DNA of 64,000 nt from JAGQZY01 sp964588335 (GTDB lineage: Bacteria > Bdellovibrionota > Bdellovibrionia > Bdellovibrionales > JAGQZY01): positions 1 to 64,000 of the forward strand of contig CAZPOV010000017.1 of the NCBI GenBank assembly GCA_964588335.1. Direction: 5' to 3'. Every line of letters starts with the position of its first letter. Within the stretch, counting starts at the first letter, position 1. The notes under the pieces are model-generated. The model saw only the letters and a list, made by a program, of their open reading frames with translations. It had not been told where the DNA came from and did not search any database. Shown piece after piece: positions 51,411 to 58,593 of the stretch. A program made the translations under genes and the position numbers.

Positions 51411-54400
51411 AAGGCCTTATTGATTATTTTATTTCTCGACCTTTTGTTGTGAATCTGATTTCAGCCTTTATTATTATCGGCGGCATCACCTTAGGTTCAA
51501 TGATCAAACGCGACACCATTCCACCCTTTGAGTTCAAGTCGGTGGAAGTCACAATCAGCCTTCCCGGCGCCTCGGCCACCGAAGTTGAAAAATATTTAGC
51601 CTACCCCATTGAACAGGCTCTGCAAGGCCTACCTCATGCCAAAGAGATTGAAACACGCTCAAATTCCAGTGGGCTTTATGCAAAAATTTATTTCAACGCC
51701 GGATACAATAAAATCAACGAGTCGGTGGAGCAAATCCGCAGTCGAATCAGTGCCATTTCTTGGCAACTACCTGAACAGGCTCGGGACGTGAAGGTTGAAC
51801 AGAACAAGGTGAATGAAGTGTTCCACATGGGTATTGCCCTGGAAGGCTTTGACGAGACCAATAGTCTGCATCGCAAACTCACAAAAAAATTATCCGACAA
51901 GATTCGCAATGTGACAGGCATCATTCGAGTCTCCGAGGAAATGAGTAGCCAAAACGTTTATATTAAAATCAATCCCCAGGCGATTGCCCGCAACGAAATC
52001 TCCATAGCTGATATTCGCAACAGCGTCCAGCAGGCACTGAACTACTCGCCCATCGGTCGTGTCGATTTTGACGAGAAGACTTACTCGGTCGAGGTTGAGC
52101 GGCCCGCCGAGGCGCTCGAGGCTTTGCGCAATTTGGCGGTTCGAGGCAACGCCACTGGTGACATTCTTTACCTCAAAGACCTGGCTGTTATATCTTTGGA
52201 AATCGACACGATCAAACAGCATCACCGCTACAATGGTCGCTCGGTGATTAATCTCTACACCCGTAAAGACACCACATCGGATTCGATCTCTCTGAAAGGG
52301 GAGGTCGTTAAAATCATTGATGAATTCAATAATAATCTTCCCGATGGCCTGCAAGCCAGTATCTTTGCTGACGGCCCAAAATTCATTCAACAACAGCTCA
52401 ACACGCTGACCAACAACGGACTTTTTGGTTTGATTTTAGTGTTGATCATTTTAACTCTGTTCTTCAATTGGAAAGTCTCTTTGGCCGCATCTTTTGGAAT
52501 TCCAATAGCCTATTGTGGAACTCTGGTGGCTCTTTACGCCTTTGGAATCTCCATTGATATCATCTCGGTTGTTGGGATGATTTTAGTTTTAGGAATTCTT
52601 GTCGACGACGCCATCATTATTGCTGAACGCTATGTTGAAAATTTAGAAGAAGGCATGACGCCCAAACAAGCCGCTCGCGCCGCCAGCTCGGACCTGATGC
52701 TGCCCGTGACCGGAACCGTTTTAACCACCGTTTTCGCCTTTAGCCCCATGATCCTGATAGAAAGTGAAATTGCGGTGATTTTTTACGCCATCCCCATTGT
52801 TATCATTACCTCCCTGGCGATGAGTTGGTTGGAGAGCTTTTTTATTCTTCCCAATCACATGCAGCATTTCATAAAAACTGTTCCTAAGCACTCCACCGAC
52901 ACCAGCTTTTTTCTAAAAACCAAAGCCGCCTACCGAAGGCTGCTGACCCAGATCCTCCGCTTTCGCTATGTTGCCGTGGTTTTGCTTGTCGCTTTTTTTG
53001 CGGTTTCGGTGTGGGTGGCAAAAAACAAAATCCAGCAACAGTTTTGGTTTGGGGCCAATCAGGAAAGAATCGGAATCACCATCACTTTAAAGGAAAGTCC
53101 TTCTTTGGATTATACCGAAAACGTCATCAAACCCATTGAAGACTACTTAATGACGCTTCCTAAGGATAAAATTCAAGGTGTTGGAGCCAGCATTGGTGAA
53201 ATGTGGAAGCATGGCCGCAATTACGTGGGATACCGATATGCCCGCATCACCCTGCACATCAATGAAAACCTGTCCCACCCCGGCAGTGTAAAAACTGAGT
53301 ATACAAAGAAACTGAAAGACTATTTTGCGAAAAACACCCCTGACTCTATTGAAAACGTCCAAGTCGGTTGGGAAATGAATGACCAGGATGACAAGAAAAA
53401 GAAAATGATCTCGATTGATGTTACTGGCAATGAAGACGTTGAGTATTTGGACCTGAAAAACACCATCACTCAACAGATCGAAGCCAACAAAATGGATTTG
53501 GAATTGGTTAAGGAGGTGAATGAGTTTGACGAAAAATGGGTTTTCTCTCCCAACACAAAACGCTTGGCTCGCCACCAAATGTCGGTTGGCCAAATCACCT
53601 CCCAACTGCGATCTTTTTTCGTACCCCATGAACTGACTCAAGTGCGCATGAATGGCGAATCGAAATGGATTTACACTCAGGTCGATCGTGACAATGCCGT
53701 GACACAAAAACAATTGAATCGTCTGACTGTTTTAAACAACAAAGGATTAGCTGTGCCCCTTCGCACCTTGGGCGAATGGTCAAAAAAGAAACAACTGGGC
53801 ACGATTCGACACAAAGATGGCAAACGCCAGTTCACTTTTGATTTGTCTTTCGAACCGACCGAGGACGTCAATATCACAGTCGCCAAACAACAGGGTCAGA
53901 AAATCACCGATGTCCTGGCTAAGAACTTTCCAACCTACGACGTTGAACTTCGCGATGCCGACCGCGCCGAAGCCAGCAGTCGAGCTTGGGCATTAAAAGT
54001 GGCCTTGCTCTGTATTATGCTGGTCATGTTCACTCTGTCCTTGGTGCTCGGGTCCCTTTCTTTGCCTTTTATCGTTGGCCTCCCCATTCCTTTTGGACTG
54101 ATGGGAATCGTATGGGCCCTCTATCTGCACGACATGCCCATGGGAATTATGTCATTGATCGGACTGATCGGCACTGTCGGTGTTTCAGTGAACGATTCTT
54201 TAATTATGGTGGACCAAATCATGAAACGGGGCCAAAAGAATCTGAAAGGTCTGACTCGCGCAAACATTATTGACGGCGCCTCAAGTCGTTTGCGAGCCAT
54301 TATCTTAACAACAGTCACCACACTCGGTGGTGTTTTTCCCATGGCTTACGCCTTAGGGGGCGAATCTGGATTTACTGAACCCCTCGCCTTCTCTCTTGGC

Positions 54401-54658
54401 TGGGGTCTTTTCTTTTCGACTTTCCTCACACTTTTTGCATTACCGGCTTTTATTGAAATCCGCCGCGATTTTGGCAAAGGATTCGGTTTTCTTAAAAAGC
54501 GGCTCACCGGCAAGCGAAAGTCATCCCACGAAGATCTCGAAGAGGTCCTTGAGGCTCCCAAACCGCAACAACCAGGGGACAGTTTTGTAGAACCCACTCC
54601 AAGACCGACACCACCCCAGGTGGCCCGAAACTCAAGGCCACCTCAATCCGAGCTTTAG
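51407..54658 (+). CDS. RND-family efflux transporter, inner-membrane subunit
   Basis: A 1083-residue proton-driven pump of the AcrB/HAE1 superfamily: twelve membrane helices in two halves with two large periplasmic loops. It begins at DYFISRPFVVNLI, and the first periplasmic block is TISLPGASATEVEKYLAYPI. TM4 carries the proton-relay pair in LVDDAI. In TM10 the usual Lys position is Asn (SVNDSLIMVD). The last 45 residues are a Pro-rich cytoplasmic tail. No membrane-fusion (adaptor) gene lies in the operon, so the adaptor is elsewhere or dispensed with. The substrate is unknown. Confidence 0.94.
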   Translation: MKGLIDYFISRPFVVNLISAFIIIGGITLGSMIKRDTIPPFEFKSVEVTISLPGASATEVEKYLAYPIEQALQGLPHAKEIETRSNSSGLYAKIYFNAGYNKINESVEQIRSRISAISWQLPEQARDVKVEQNKVNEVFHMGIALEGFDETNSLHRKLTKKLSDKIRNVTGIIRVSEEMSSQNVYIKINPQAIARNEISIADIRNSVQQALNYSPIGRVDFDEKTYSVEVERPAEALEALRNLAVRGNATGDILYLKDLAVISLEIDTIKQHHRYNGRSVINLYTRKDTTSDSISLKGEVVKIIDEFNNNLPDGLQASIFADGPKFIQQQLNTLTNNGLFGLILVLIILTLFFNWKVSLAASFGIPIAYCGTLVALYAFGISIDIISVVGMILVLGILVDDAIIIAERYVENLEEGMTPKQAARAASSDLMLPVTGTVLTTVFAFSPMILIESEIAVIFYAIPIVIITSLAMSWLESFFILPNHMQHFIKTVPKHSTDTSFFLKTKAAYRRLLTQILRFRYVAVVLLVAFFAVSVWVAKNKIQQQFWFGANQERIGITITLKESPSLDYTENVIKPIEDYLMTLPKDKIQGVGASIGEMWKHGRNYVGYRYARITLHINENLSHPGSVKTEYTKKLKDYFAKNTPDSIENVQVGWEMNDQDDKKKKMISIDVTGNEDVEYLDLKNTITQQIEANKMDLELVKEVNEFDEKWVFSPNTKRLARHQMSVGQITSQLRSFFVPHELTQVRMNGESKWIYTQVDRDNAVTQKQLNRLTVLNNKGLAVPLRTLGEWSKKKQLGTIRHKDGKRQFTFDLSFEPTEDVNITVAKQQGQKITDVLAKNFPTYDVELRDADRAEASSRAWALKVALLCIMLVMFTLSLVLGSLSLPFIVGLPIPFGLMGIVWALYLHDMPMGIMSLIGLIGTVGVSVNDSLIMVDQIMKRGQKNLKGLTRANIIDGASSRLRAIILTTVTTLGGVFPMAYALGGESGFTEPLAFSLGWGLFFSTFLTLFALPAFIEIRRDFGKGFGFLKKRLTGKRKSSHEDLEEVLEAPKPQQPGDSFVEPTPRPTPPQVARNSRPPQSEL

Positions 54659-54765
54659 CTTATATTTGAAAATAGTTAATTTAAGAAACTGACTTATAAT
54701 AAATAAAATTTCATTTCAGACTATTCTCTTAGTAATAACGATTGTTTATCACTGGTGTCTTACAT

Positions 54766-54791
54766 AAAACTGAAATTCTGTCAGTTTTTTT
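54766..54791 (+). terminator. Probable terminator of the TolC-RND operon
   Basis: AAAACTGA (54766-54773) pairs with TCAGTTTT (54781-54788) around seven bases, and the T-run extends to 54791. The stem is AT-rich and lies 107 bases after the RND stop. Confidence 0.6.
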
Positions 54792-54857
54792 CATTTCCAC
54801 TCGGTGGGTTTCACGACTATCCAGAACCCCTAACACAAACAATCCGAGGGGGATTTT

Positions 54858-55247
54858 ATGAAAACAATTTTAATGATGGTCATCTCAACACTGATGCTTT
54901 CACCAGCCATGGCCTTTGAGCAGACCGACCTTGACCAAATCAATTCATTTCAAGAACTGCAATCAGTCCCTGAGTTTGATCTTGAAGGCTTTAAAGGTGG
55001 AAAAGCCGTTGATGACATCTTTTTTGGTCACAGAGACTTCACCTGTGTTTCTCAAAACCGACGGGGTCGTCGCTTTAAAGCCCAAGGCCCTGACCGCATG
55101 CGGGTTCGCCGTCGTGCCCTTCGCCAATGCCGTCGCCACTCATTGCGTCCAGGCACTTGTCAGATTGTTCGCTGCCAACGTCGTAATGGTAAATTGGATG
55201 TTCTTATCGACTTTATTGACTTGATTGATAAACTTCAAAACCAATAA
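54858..55247 (+). CDS. Secreted protein with acidic leader and cationic four-cysteine domain
   Basis: A 129-residue protein: signal peptide (1-19, ending AMA), an acidic segment (about 20-58, with ten or so Asp/Glu), then an Arg-rich domain with Cys63, Cys91, Cys101 and Cys106 (TCVSQNRRGRRFKAQG and QCRRHSLRPGTCQIVRC), and a hydrophobic/acidic tail (LIDFIDLIDKL). It resembles small secreted proteins of Bdellovibrio-like bacteria with a C-x-x-x-N-x-x-G-x-x-F opening, but I cannot name a family. An acidic part masking a cationic disulfide-bonded part is a layout shared with defensin-like precursors. It has its own strong terminator. Confidence 0.78.
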   Translation: MKTILMMVISTLMLSPAMAFEQTDLDQINSFQELQSVPEFDLEGFKGGKAVDDIFFGHRDFTCVSQNRRGRRFKAQGPDRMRVRRRALRQCRRHSLRPGTCQIVRCQRRNGKLDVLIDFIDLIDKLQNQ

Positions 55248-55273
55248 ATCGATTTCATATATTTGTTGTTGTT

Positions 55274-55301
55274 AAGGCAAGGGCTCGCCCTTGCCTTTTT
55301 T
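55274..55301 (+). terminator. Rho-independent terminator of the cationic secreted protein gene
   Basis: AAGGCAAGGG (55274-55283) pairs perfectly with CCCTTGCCTT (55288-55297) around the tetraloop CTCG, followed by T to 55301. Confidence 0.92.
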
Positions 55302-55427
55302 CACACTTGGGGTCGGCGTACCAGCCAGACCCTCCCGGCCACAAACCAGTCGAAAACTCCTACACTGTCCGTAAAAAAACTTTTAATAATCAAAGCGATT
55401 CATCGTAATCCAACACTTGGAGGATTT

Positions 55428-55766
55428 ATGAAGTTACTGATCGCCATTGCCACCTTATTAGTCGCCTACGAAGTCAGTGCCTGCAAAGACAGTCCAGCCA
55501 ACCAAGACCTGAACGCCGCTCATGCCAGTTTTCAAAAAGTCGCTTCTTTGATTCGCGAACACCACCCCGACGCTTCCCTTGCAAAATTGGAAATGAAAAT
55601 GAAATCATCCAGAGAAGGCGCTAGCCACTACCTCGCGGTTTTAAAAAATCAGGAGACTGAGCAGTGCCATGCTTACTACATCAGTGCGGTTAAAAAAGAC
55701 AACTGCCAACATACGGCCATTCTTGGTCCCAAGCTTAATATTGGCGATCGTTGCCAACTTTTATAA
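55428..55766 (+). CDS. Small secreted protein of unknown function
   Basis: A 112-residue protein with a signal peptide ending SAC; a cysteine at the cleavage region (VSACKDS) leaves lipoprotein as an alternative. The mature part has two helices followed by beta strands. Further cysteines sit in EQCHAYY, DNCQH and DRCQL, giving four in all, enough for two disulfides. TTGGAGGA precedes ATG 55428; the longer upstream frame crosses the terminator of the previous gene. The protein resembles the one at 57408-57758 in layout. Confidence 0.72.
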   Translation: MKLLIAIATLLVAYEVSACKDSPANQDLNAAHASFQKVASLIREHHPDASLAKLEMKMKSSREGASHYLAVLKNQETEQCHAYYISAVKKDNCQHTAILGPKLNIGDRCQLL

Positions 55767-55792
55767 ACGATTTCTTTTTTTTGCCTGAGGCC

Positions 55793-55904
55793 TTTCGTTG
55801 CACCTTTAATTTCAAGAGCGGGCTCCTGCCCTCGCCGGCATCTCACCCTGCGGGTGAGAGCGCGTCACGCTTGCCGGAGTCTTGAAAACAGAGGTGCAAC
55901 GAAA
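55793..55904. repeat. Nested inverted-repeat element with multibranched fold
   Basis: A 112-base element is bounded by TTTCGTTGCACCT (55793-55805) and AGGTGCAACGAAA (55892-55904), a perfect 13-bp pair. Inside, TTCAAGA/TCTTGAA (55811-55817, 55880-55886) and CCGGCA/TGCCGG (55835-55840, 55872-55877) pair in register. Two small hairpins, GGGC-TCCT-GCCC (55820-55831) and TCTCACCC-TGC-GGGTGAGA (55841-55859), fill the centre. The interior is far more GC-rich than the flanks. It may be a small mobile element (MITE or REP-like) or a structured RNA. No second copy was seen in the window. Confidence 0.75.
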
Positions 55905-55918
55905 GACCAATCCATAGA

Positions 55919-56017
55919 TTACAAATCATCTTTTTCTACCAACTTGAATTCGAAAACTTCATTGCCATTTTTATAAAGATAAGCTTTGTGCCCATTGATT
56001 CTTTGAGGACTTAGTTT
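55919..56017 (-). pseudogene. Possible gene remnant (C-terminal fragment without a start)
   Basis: A 32-codon frame between two stops on the minus strand has no ATG or GTG and no TTG before its second-last residue, yet it reads like a real C terminus (HKAYLYKNGNEVFEFKLVE). It lies between the structured element at 55793-55904 and the thioesterase stop, so it may be what is left of a gene after deletion. It could also be chance. Confidence 0.3.
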
Positions 56018-56022
56018 CTAAA

Positions 56023-56463
56023 CTATAGTGTTTTGAAGTCTTCGGTTTTTGGGAGTTCGTTCATTTTGGATTTTAGGATCTCTGGGGGTTCTTGAAGTTT
56101 TCTTTTTAGCAGACTGAACCAGGCGCCTGATATATCCAATGTTGCCGCAAGCTTGCCGTCGGATTCTTTGAAAATTTCTTGATGCATTTGCCACTTTCGA
56201 CCGTCTTCACTTAAACCGGAAATACGGACATTGACGCGGACTTTATCACCGGCCAGCACTTCGCTCTTGTACTGAATGTATTCGCTAAAAATGACGGGGC
56301 CCACTTGCAGCTCCGAGAACTTTCTCATGTCAAAACCCAAGTTCTCAAGATAGCTGAATCGTGTGGCGGCACAAACATCGAGATAGGCGGTGTGGCGCAT
56401 GTGAAGGTTAGGATCAAGATCAGACCAGCGCACATGAAAACTTTGATGGAAAACTTCACTCAT
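56023..56463 (-). CDS. 4HBT hot-dog-fold acyl-CoA thioesterase
   Basis: A 146-residue single hot-dog domain of the YbgC/4-hydroxybenzoyl-CoA thioesterase family, which hydrolyses acyl-CoA esters. The N-terminal HVRWSDLDPNLHMRH has the catalytic aspartate and the conserved HMR/HxN position. YLENLGFD and YKSEVLAGDKV are other family blocks. The natural substrate is unknown. ATG 56463 follows TAGGAG. It is ten bases downstream of the rhodanese-like lipoprotein gene and probably co-transcribed. Confidence 0.92.
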   Translation of the reverse strand: MSEVFHQSFHVRWSDLDPNLHMRHTAYLDVCAATRFSYLENLGFDMRKFSELQVGPVIFSEYIQYKSEVLAGDKVRVNVRISGLSEDGRKWQMHQEIFKESDGKLAATLDISGAWFSLLKRKLQEPPEILKSKMNELPKTEDFKTL

Positions 56464-56473
56464 TAGCAAACTC

Positions 56474-57238
56474 CTATAAAACGCAAGCCTGTCGGCCTTG
56501 CTCTTTTAAATACATGGCCACCCCATAGGCCCAATGAGAATGAGGGCTATAAACTCGCAGTCGCATGGATTTGGGATATCGGTATTTCTTCAGTTTCAAT
56601 TCTTCGGTAAAAAATGTTTCAGGCCCACCGCCTTTTTCCATAAATTTTTTGCTGATCACCACATCAGCACTTTGCATGGCCTGAGCCACCTCCTCAGGTG
56701 ACTCCTTGCCACAGGTCAGCTGTCCTCGCAATGGACGCGACCACACAGGCGCATTGGCCACTTCCGGCAGATTTCGCGCCACAAAGGCTTTCTTGGCCTG
56801 TTTCTCGGTCATAAAACGCAGGCGATCAATCCCCAAACTGTAAAGAGTGCTTGCCATAAAAAACTCTTCACCCTGTCCCGCCAGGCCTTTTCCAAGAATC
56901 ACCACTTCAGTGAACGGCTCCACGCCATGCAGAGCCAAAAGTCTTTGTAGCTCTTGGCGCTTTTTTTCTAAGCGCTGGCCTTGCAAACCTTGCAGCTGCC
57001 AATCTTTCCAGTAAACATGAAAACTGCGTGGCGGCCGCGACATTTGATGGTCAAAAGAGGACCGAACATCCATGATGATCGCCCGCTTCAATTCCTTCGG
57101 TTGACCGTACTCGATCTTCGAGAAAACACGATCTTCTAGGCTGCCATCTTTCTCAGAAACTTGGGTGGGCGTCTGACAGCCGTTAAGGGACAACAGAACG
57201 AAAAGGCAATAGGCGATGACTCTTATCTTTTTCAACAT
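56474..57238 (-). CDS. Rhodanese-like lipoprotein without the catalytic cysteine
   Basis: A 254-residue protein with lipobox SLNGC (Cys21). Residues 50-165 follow the rhodanese fold: AIIMDVRSSFDHQMSRPPRSFHV opens it (shown here in part), and VVILGKGLAGQGEE stands where the active loop normally has a cysteine. With Gly-Lys-Gly in that place it cannot be a sulfurtransferase of the usual type and is more likely a binding or structural domain. The C-terminal 85 residues hold two cysteines (LTCGKES and QACVL). The role is unknown. It forms an operon with the thioesterase. Confidence 0.75.
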   Translation of the reverse strand: MLKKIRVIAYCLFVLLSLNGCQTPTQVSEKDGSLEDRVFSKIEYGQPKELKRAIIMDVRSSFDHQMSRPPRSFHVYWKDWQLQGLQGQRLEKKRQELQRLLALHGVEPFTEVVILGKGLAGQGEEFFMASTLYSLGIDRLRFMTEKQAKKAFVARNLPEVANAPVWSRPLRGQLTCGKESPEEVAQAMQSADVVISKKFMEKGGGPETFFTEELKLKKYRYPKSMRLRVYSPHSHWAYGVAMYLKEQGRQACVL

Positions 57239-57373
57239 AGCGAGAAGTTACCCCAGATTGGCGACGATGACCTCCATAGGTGCTCTGTTCCATAGCTAGA
57301 ATTCGACAAGATCACCTCATTTTCCAACCCAATCGTCAGCTCACCCCTTTCGCTGACTCCCTATCATTGTTAT

Positions 57374-57402
57374 TTGACAGTCGAGTCATCCCATTTAAAG
57401 AT
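57374..57402 (+). promoter_or_regulatory. Candidate promoter abutting the start codon at 57408
   Basis: Consensus TTGACA (57374-57379) is followed by TAAAGA (57396-57401, 16-base spacer) or AAAGAT (17-base spacer). The predicted start falls at or next to the ATG, so the message may be leaderless. Confidence 0.45.
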
Positions 57403-57407
57403 AAACC

Positions 57408-57758
57408 ATGGTTATTAGAAATTTGATTGTACTCGCCGCCTTCATTATCTCCGCCAGCTCAACCGCACAAGCCTGCCGACAATCGGCACTGCAAAGATCC
57501 CGCACTCTGATTGAGGCCATGCTCAAAGACCTCAGCAAGGTTTATCCCCATGCCGGTGGCGGAGGGATCAGTAAAATCACTCAGGTTCGAACCGACACTT
57601 ACAAAGTTTCAATCCTGCAAGAAAAAAAGGTGGATGAATACATCTATGAAATGACAACTGGAACCAATTGTCATGTGGAGATCAAAAGTCGCAAGGAATC
57701 TGTCCAATCCAAAGGAGGATCGCGAGTTTCGGGTTCGGCCAAGCGAACCGGATCGTAA
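57408..57758 (+). CDS. Small secreted protein of unknown function
   Basis: A 116-residue protein with a signal peptide ending AQAC; the cysteine right after the signal (QACRQS) allows a lipoprotein reading. A helical segment, a Gly-rich turn (HAGGGGISK) and beta strands follow, with a second cysteine in GTNCHVE and a basic Ser/Gly-rich tail. There is no ribosome binding site before the ATG, but a promoter abuts it. Size, secretion and layout recall the protein at 55428-55766, so they may be distant paralogues. Confidence 0.68.
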   Translation: MVIRNLIVLAAFIISASSTAQACRQSALQRSRTLIEAMLKDLSKVYPHAGGGGISKITQVRTDTYKVSILQEKKVDEYIYEMTTGTNCHVEIKSRKESVQSKGGSRVSGSAKRTGS

Positions 57759-57819
57759 CCGTCGTCAACTCTCCCCATCGACGAGCCATTTCATCACCCC
57801 TTACAGAAGGACGACTCCC

Positions 57820-58299
57820 ATGGGTGCGACCATTATAACTGCAAAGATGGACGATGAGTCTTTTCAAAAGCTCAATTCGTTAAGGCAGAAACACTTTCCT
57901 AAACAGCGTAATTTCCTACAAGCCCACATCACTTTGTTTCACAAGCTTCCCGAATCTTTTGATCTCGACCCTACGAATCTTCCCACCCAACCTTTGCCTG
58001 CTGAATTCACTGAGCCGTACTTTATGGGCTTTGGAACGGCCATCGAGGTCCGCTGTCCTAAGCTCTCTGAGCTTAGAGCACAGATGAAAAATGAGTTCTC
58101 CGAAATCTTAAGTCGGCAAGATCTTAAGCTTAAAAAATTTCATGTCACCATTCAAAACAAAGTTCCAGCCAACCAAGCCAAGGCGTTCTTTCAAGACTTT
58201 AAAAGTCAGTGGTCGCCGTTTTCTGGTGAAATTATCGGCTTATTGATCCATGAGTATCTCGATGGACCTTGGCGCCTTAAAAAAGAACTTTTGTTTTAG
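57820..58299 (+). CDS. 2H phosphoesterase / 2'-5' RNA ligase-like protein
   Basis: A 159-residue protein with two H-x-T/S-x motifs, HITL (His36) and HVTI (His108), the catalytic pairs of the 2H superfamily (ThpR, CPDases, LigT). Such enzymes open cyclic phosphates or handle 2'-5' RNA linkages. It is compact, and the rest is divergent, so the substrate is open. ATG 57820 follows AGAAGGA; the longer frame from 57673 overlaps the previous gene and is unlikely. Confidence 0.88.
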   Translation: MGATIITAKMDDESFQKLNSLRQKHFPKQRNFLQAHITLFHKLPESFDLDPTNLPTQPLPAEFTEPYFMGFGTAIEVRCPKLSELRAQMKNEFSEILSRQDLKLKKFHVTIQNKVPANQAKAFFQDFKSQWSPFSGEIIGLLIHEYLDGPWRLKKELLF

Positions 58300-58593
58300 G
58301 ACCAAAACAAAAGATCGAAAAACAGACCTCGCCCCCAGCATTTCTATAGAGCTCGCCACCAGCATTTCTACAGACCTGCGACCTACAAAATACAAAAAGC
58401 GCTTCTGAATTACGCCCTAAAAAAACAAGGGTTTTCTGCTAGGGATGCAGGAAAACAAAAATTAAATTTCCAAGGAAACAGTCCTTCGCTATCCATTTCT
58501 GTTGATCAAGAACGAAGCAAAAGACAGCCAACGGCGCCATTGGAAGACATCCTTTTGACAGACGCTTCGTCGATTGTGGCACCCTAGGATTGG
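58300..58593. other. Intergenic region with a short tandem repeat
   Basis: This 294-base gap between a plus-strand gene and the end of lysS holds two tandem copies of a 24-base unit (58328-58351 and 58352-58375) differing at three positions; the core is CCAGCATTTCTA. No gene, RNA or T-run terminator was recognised in the rest. Confidence 0.6.
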
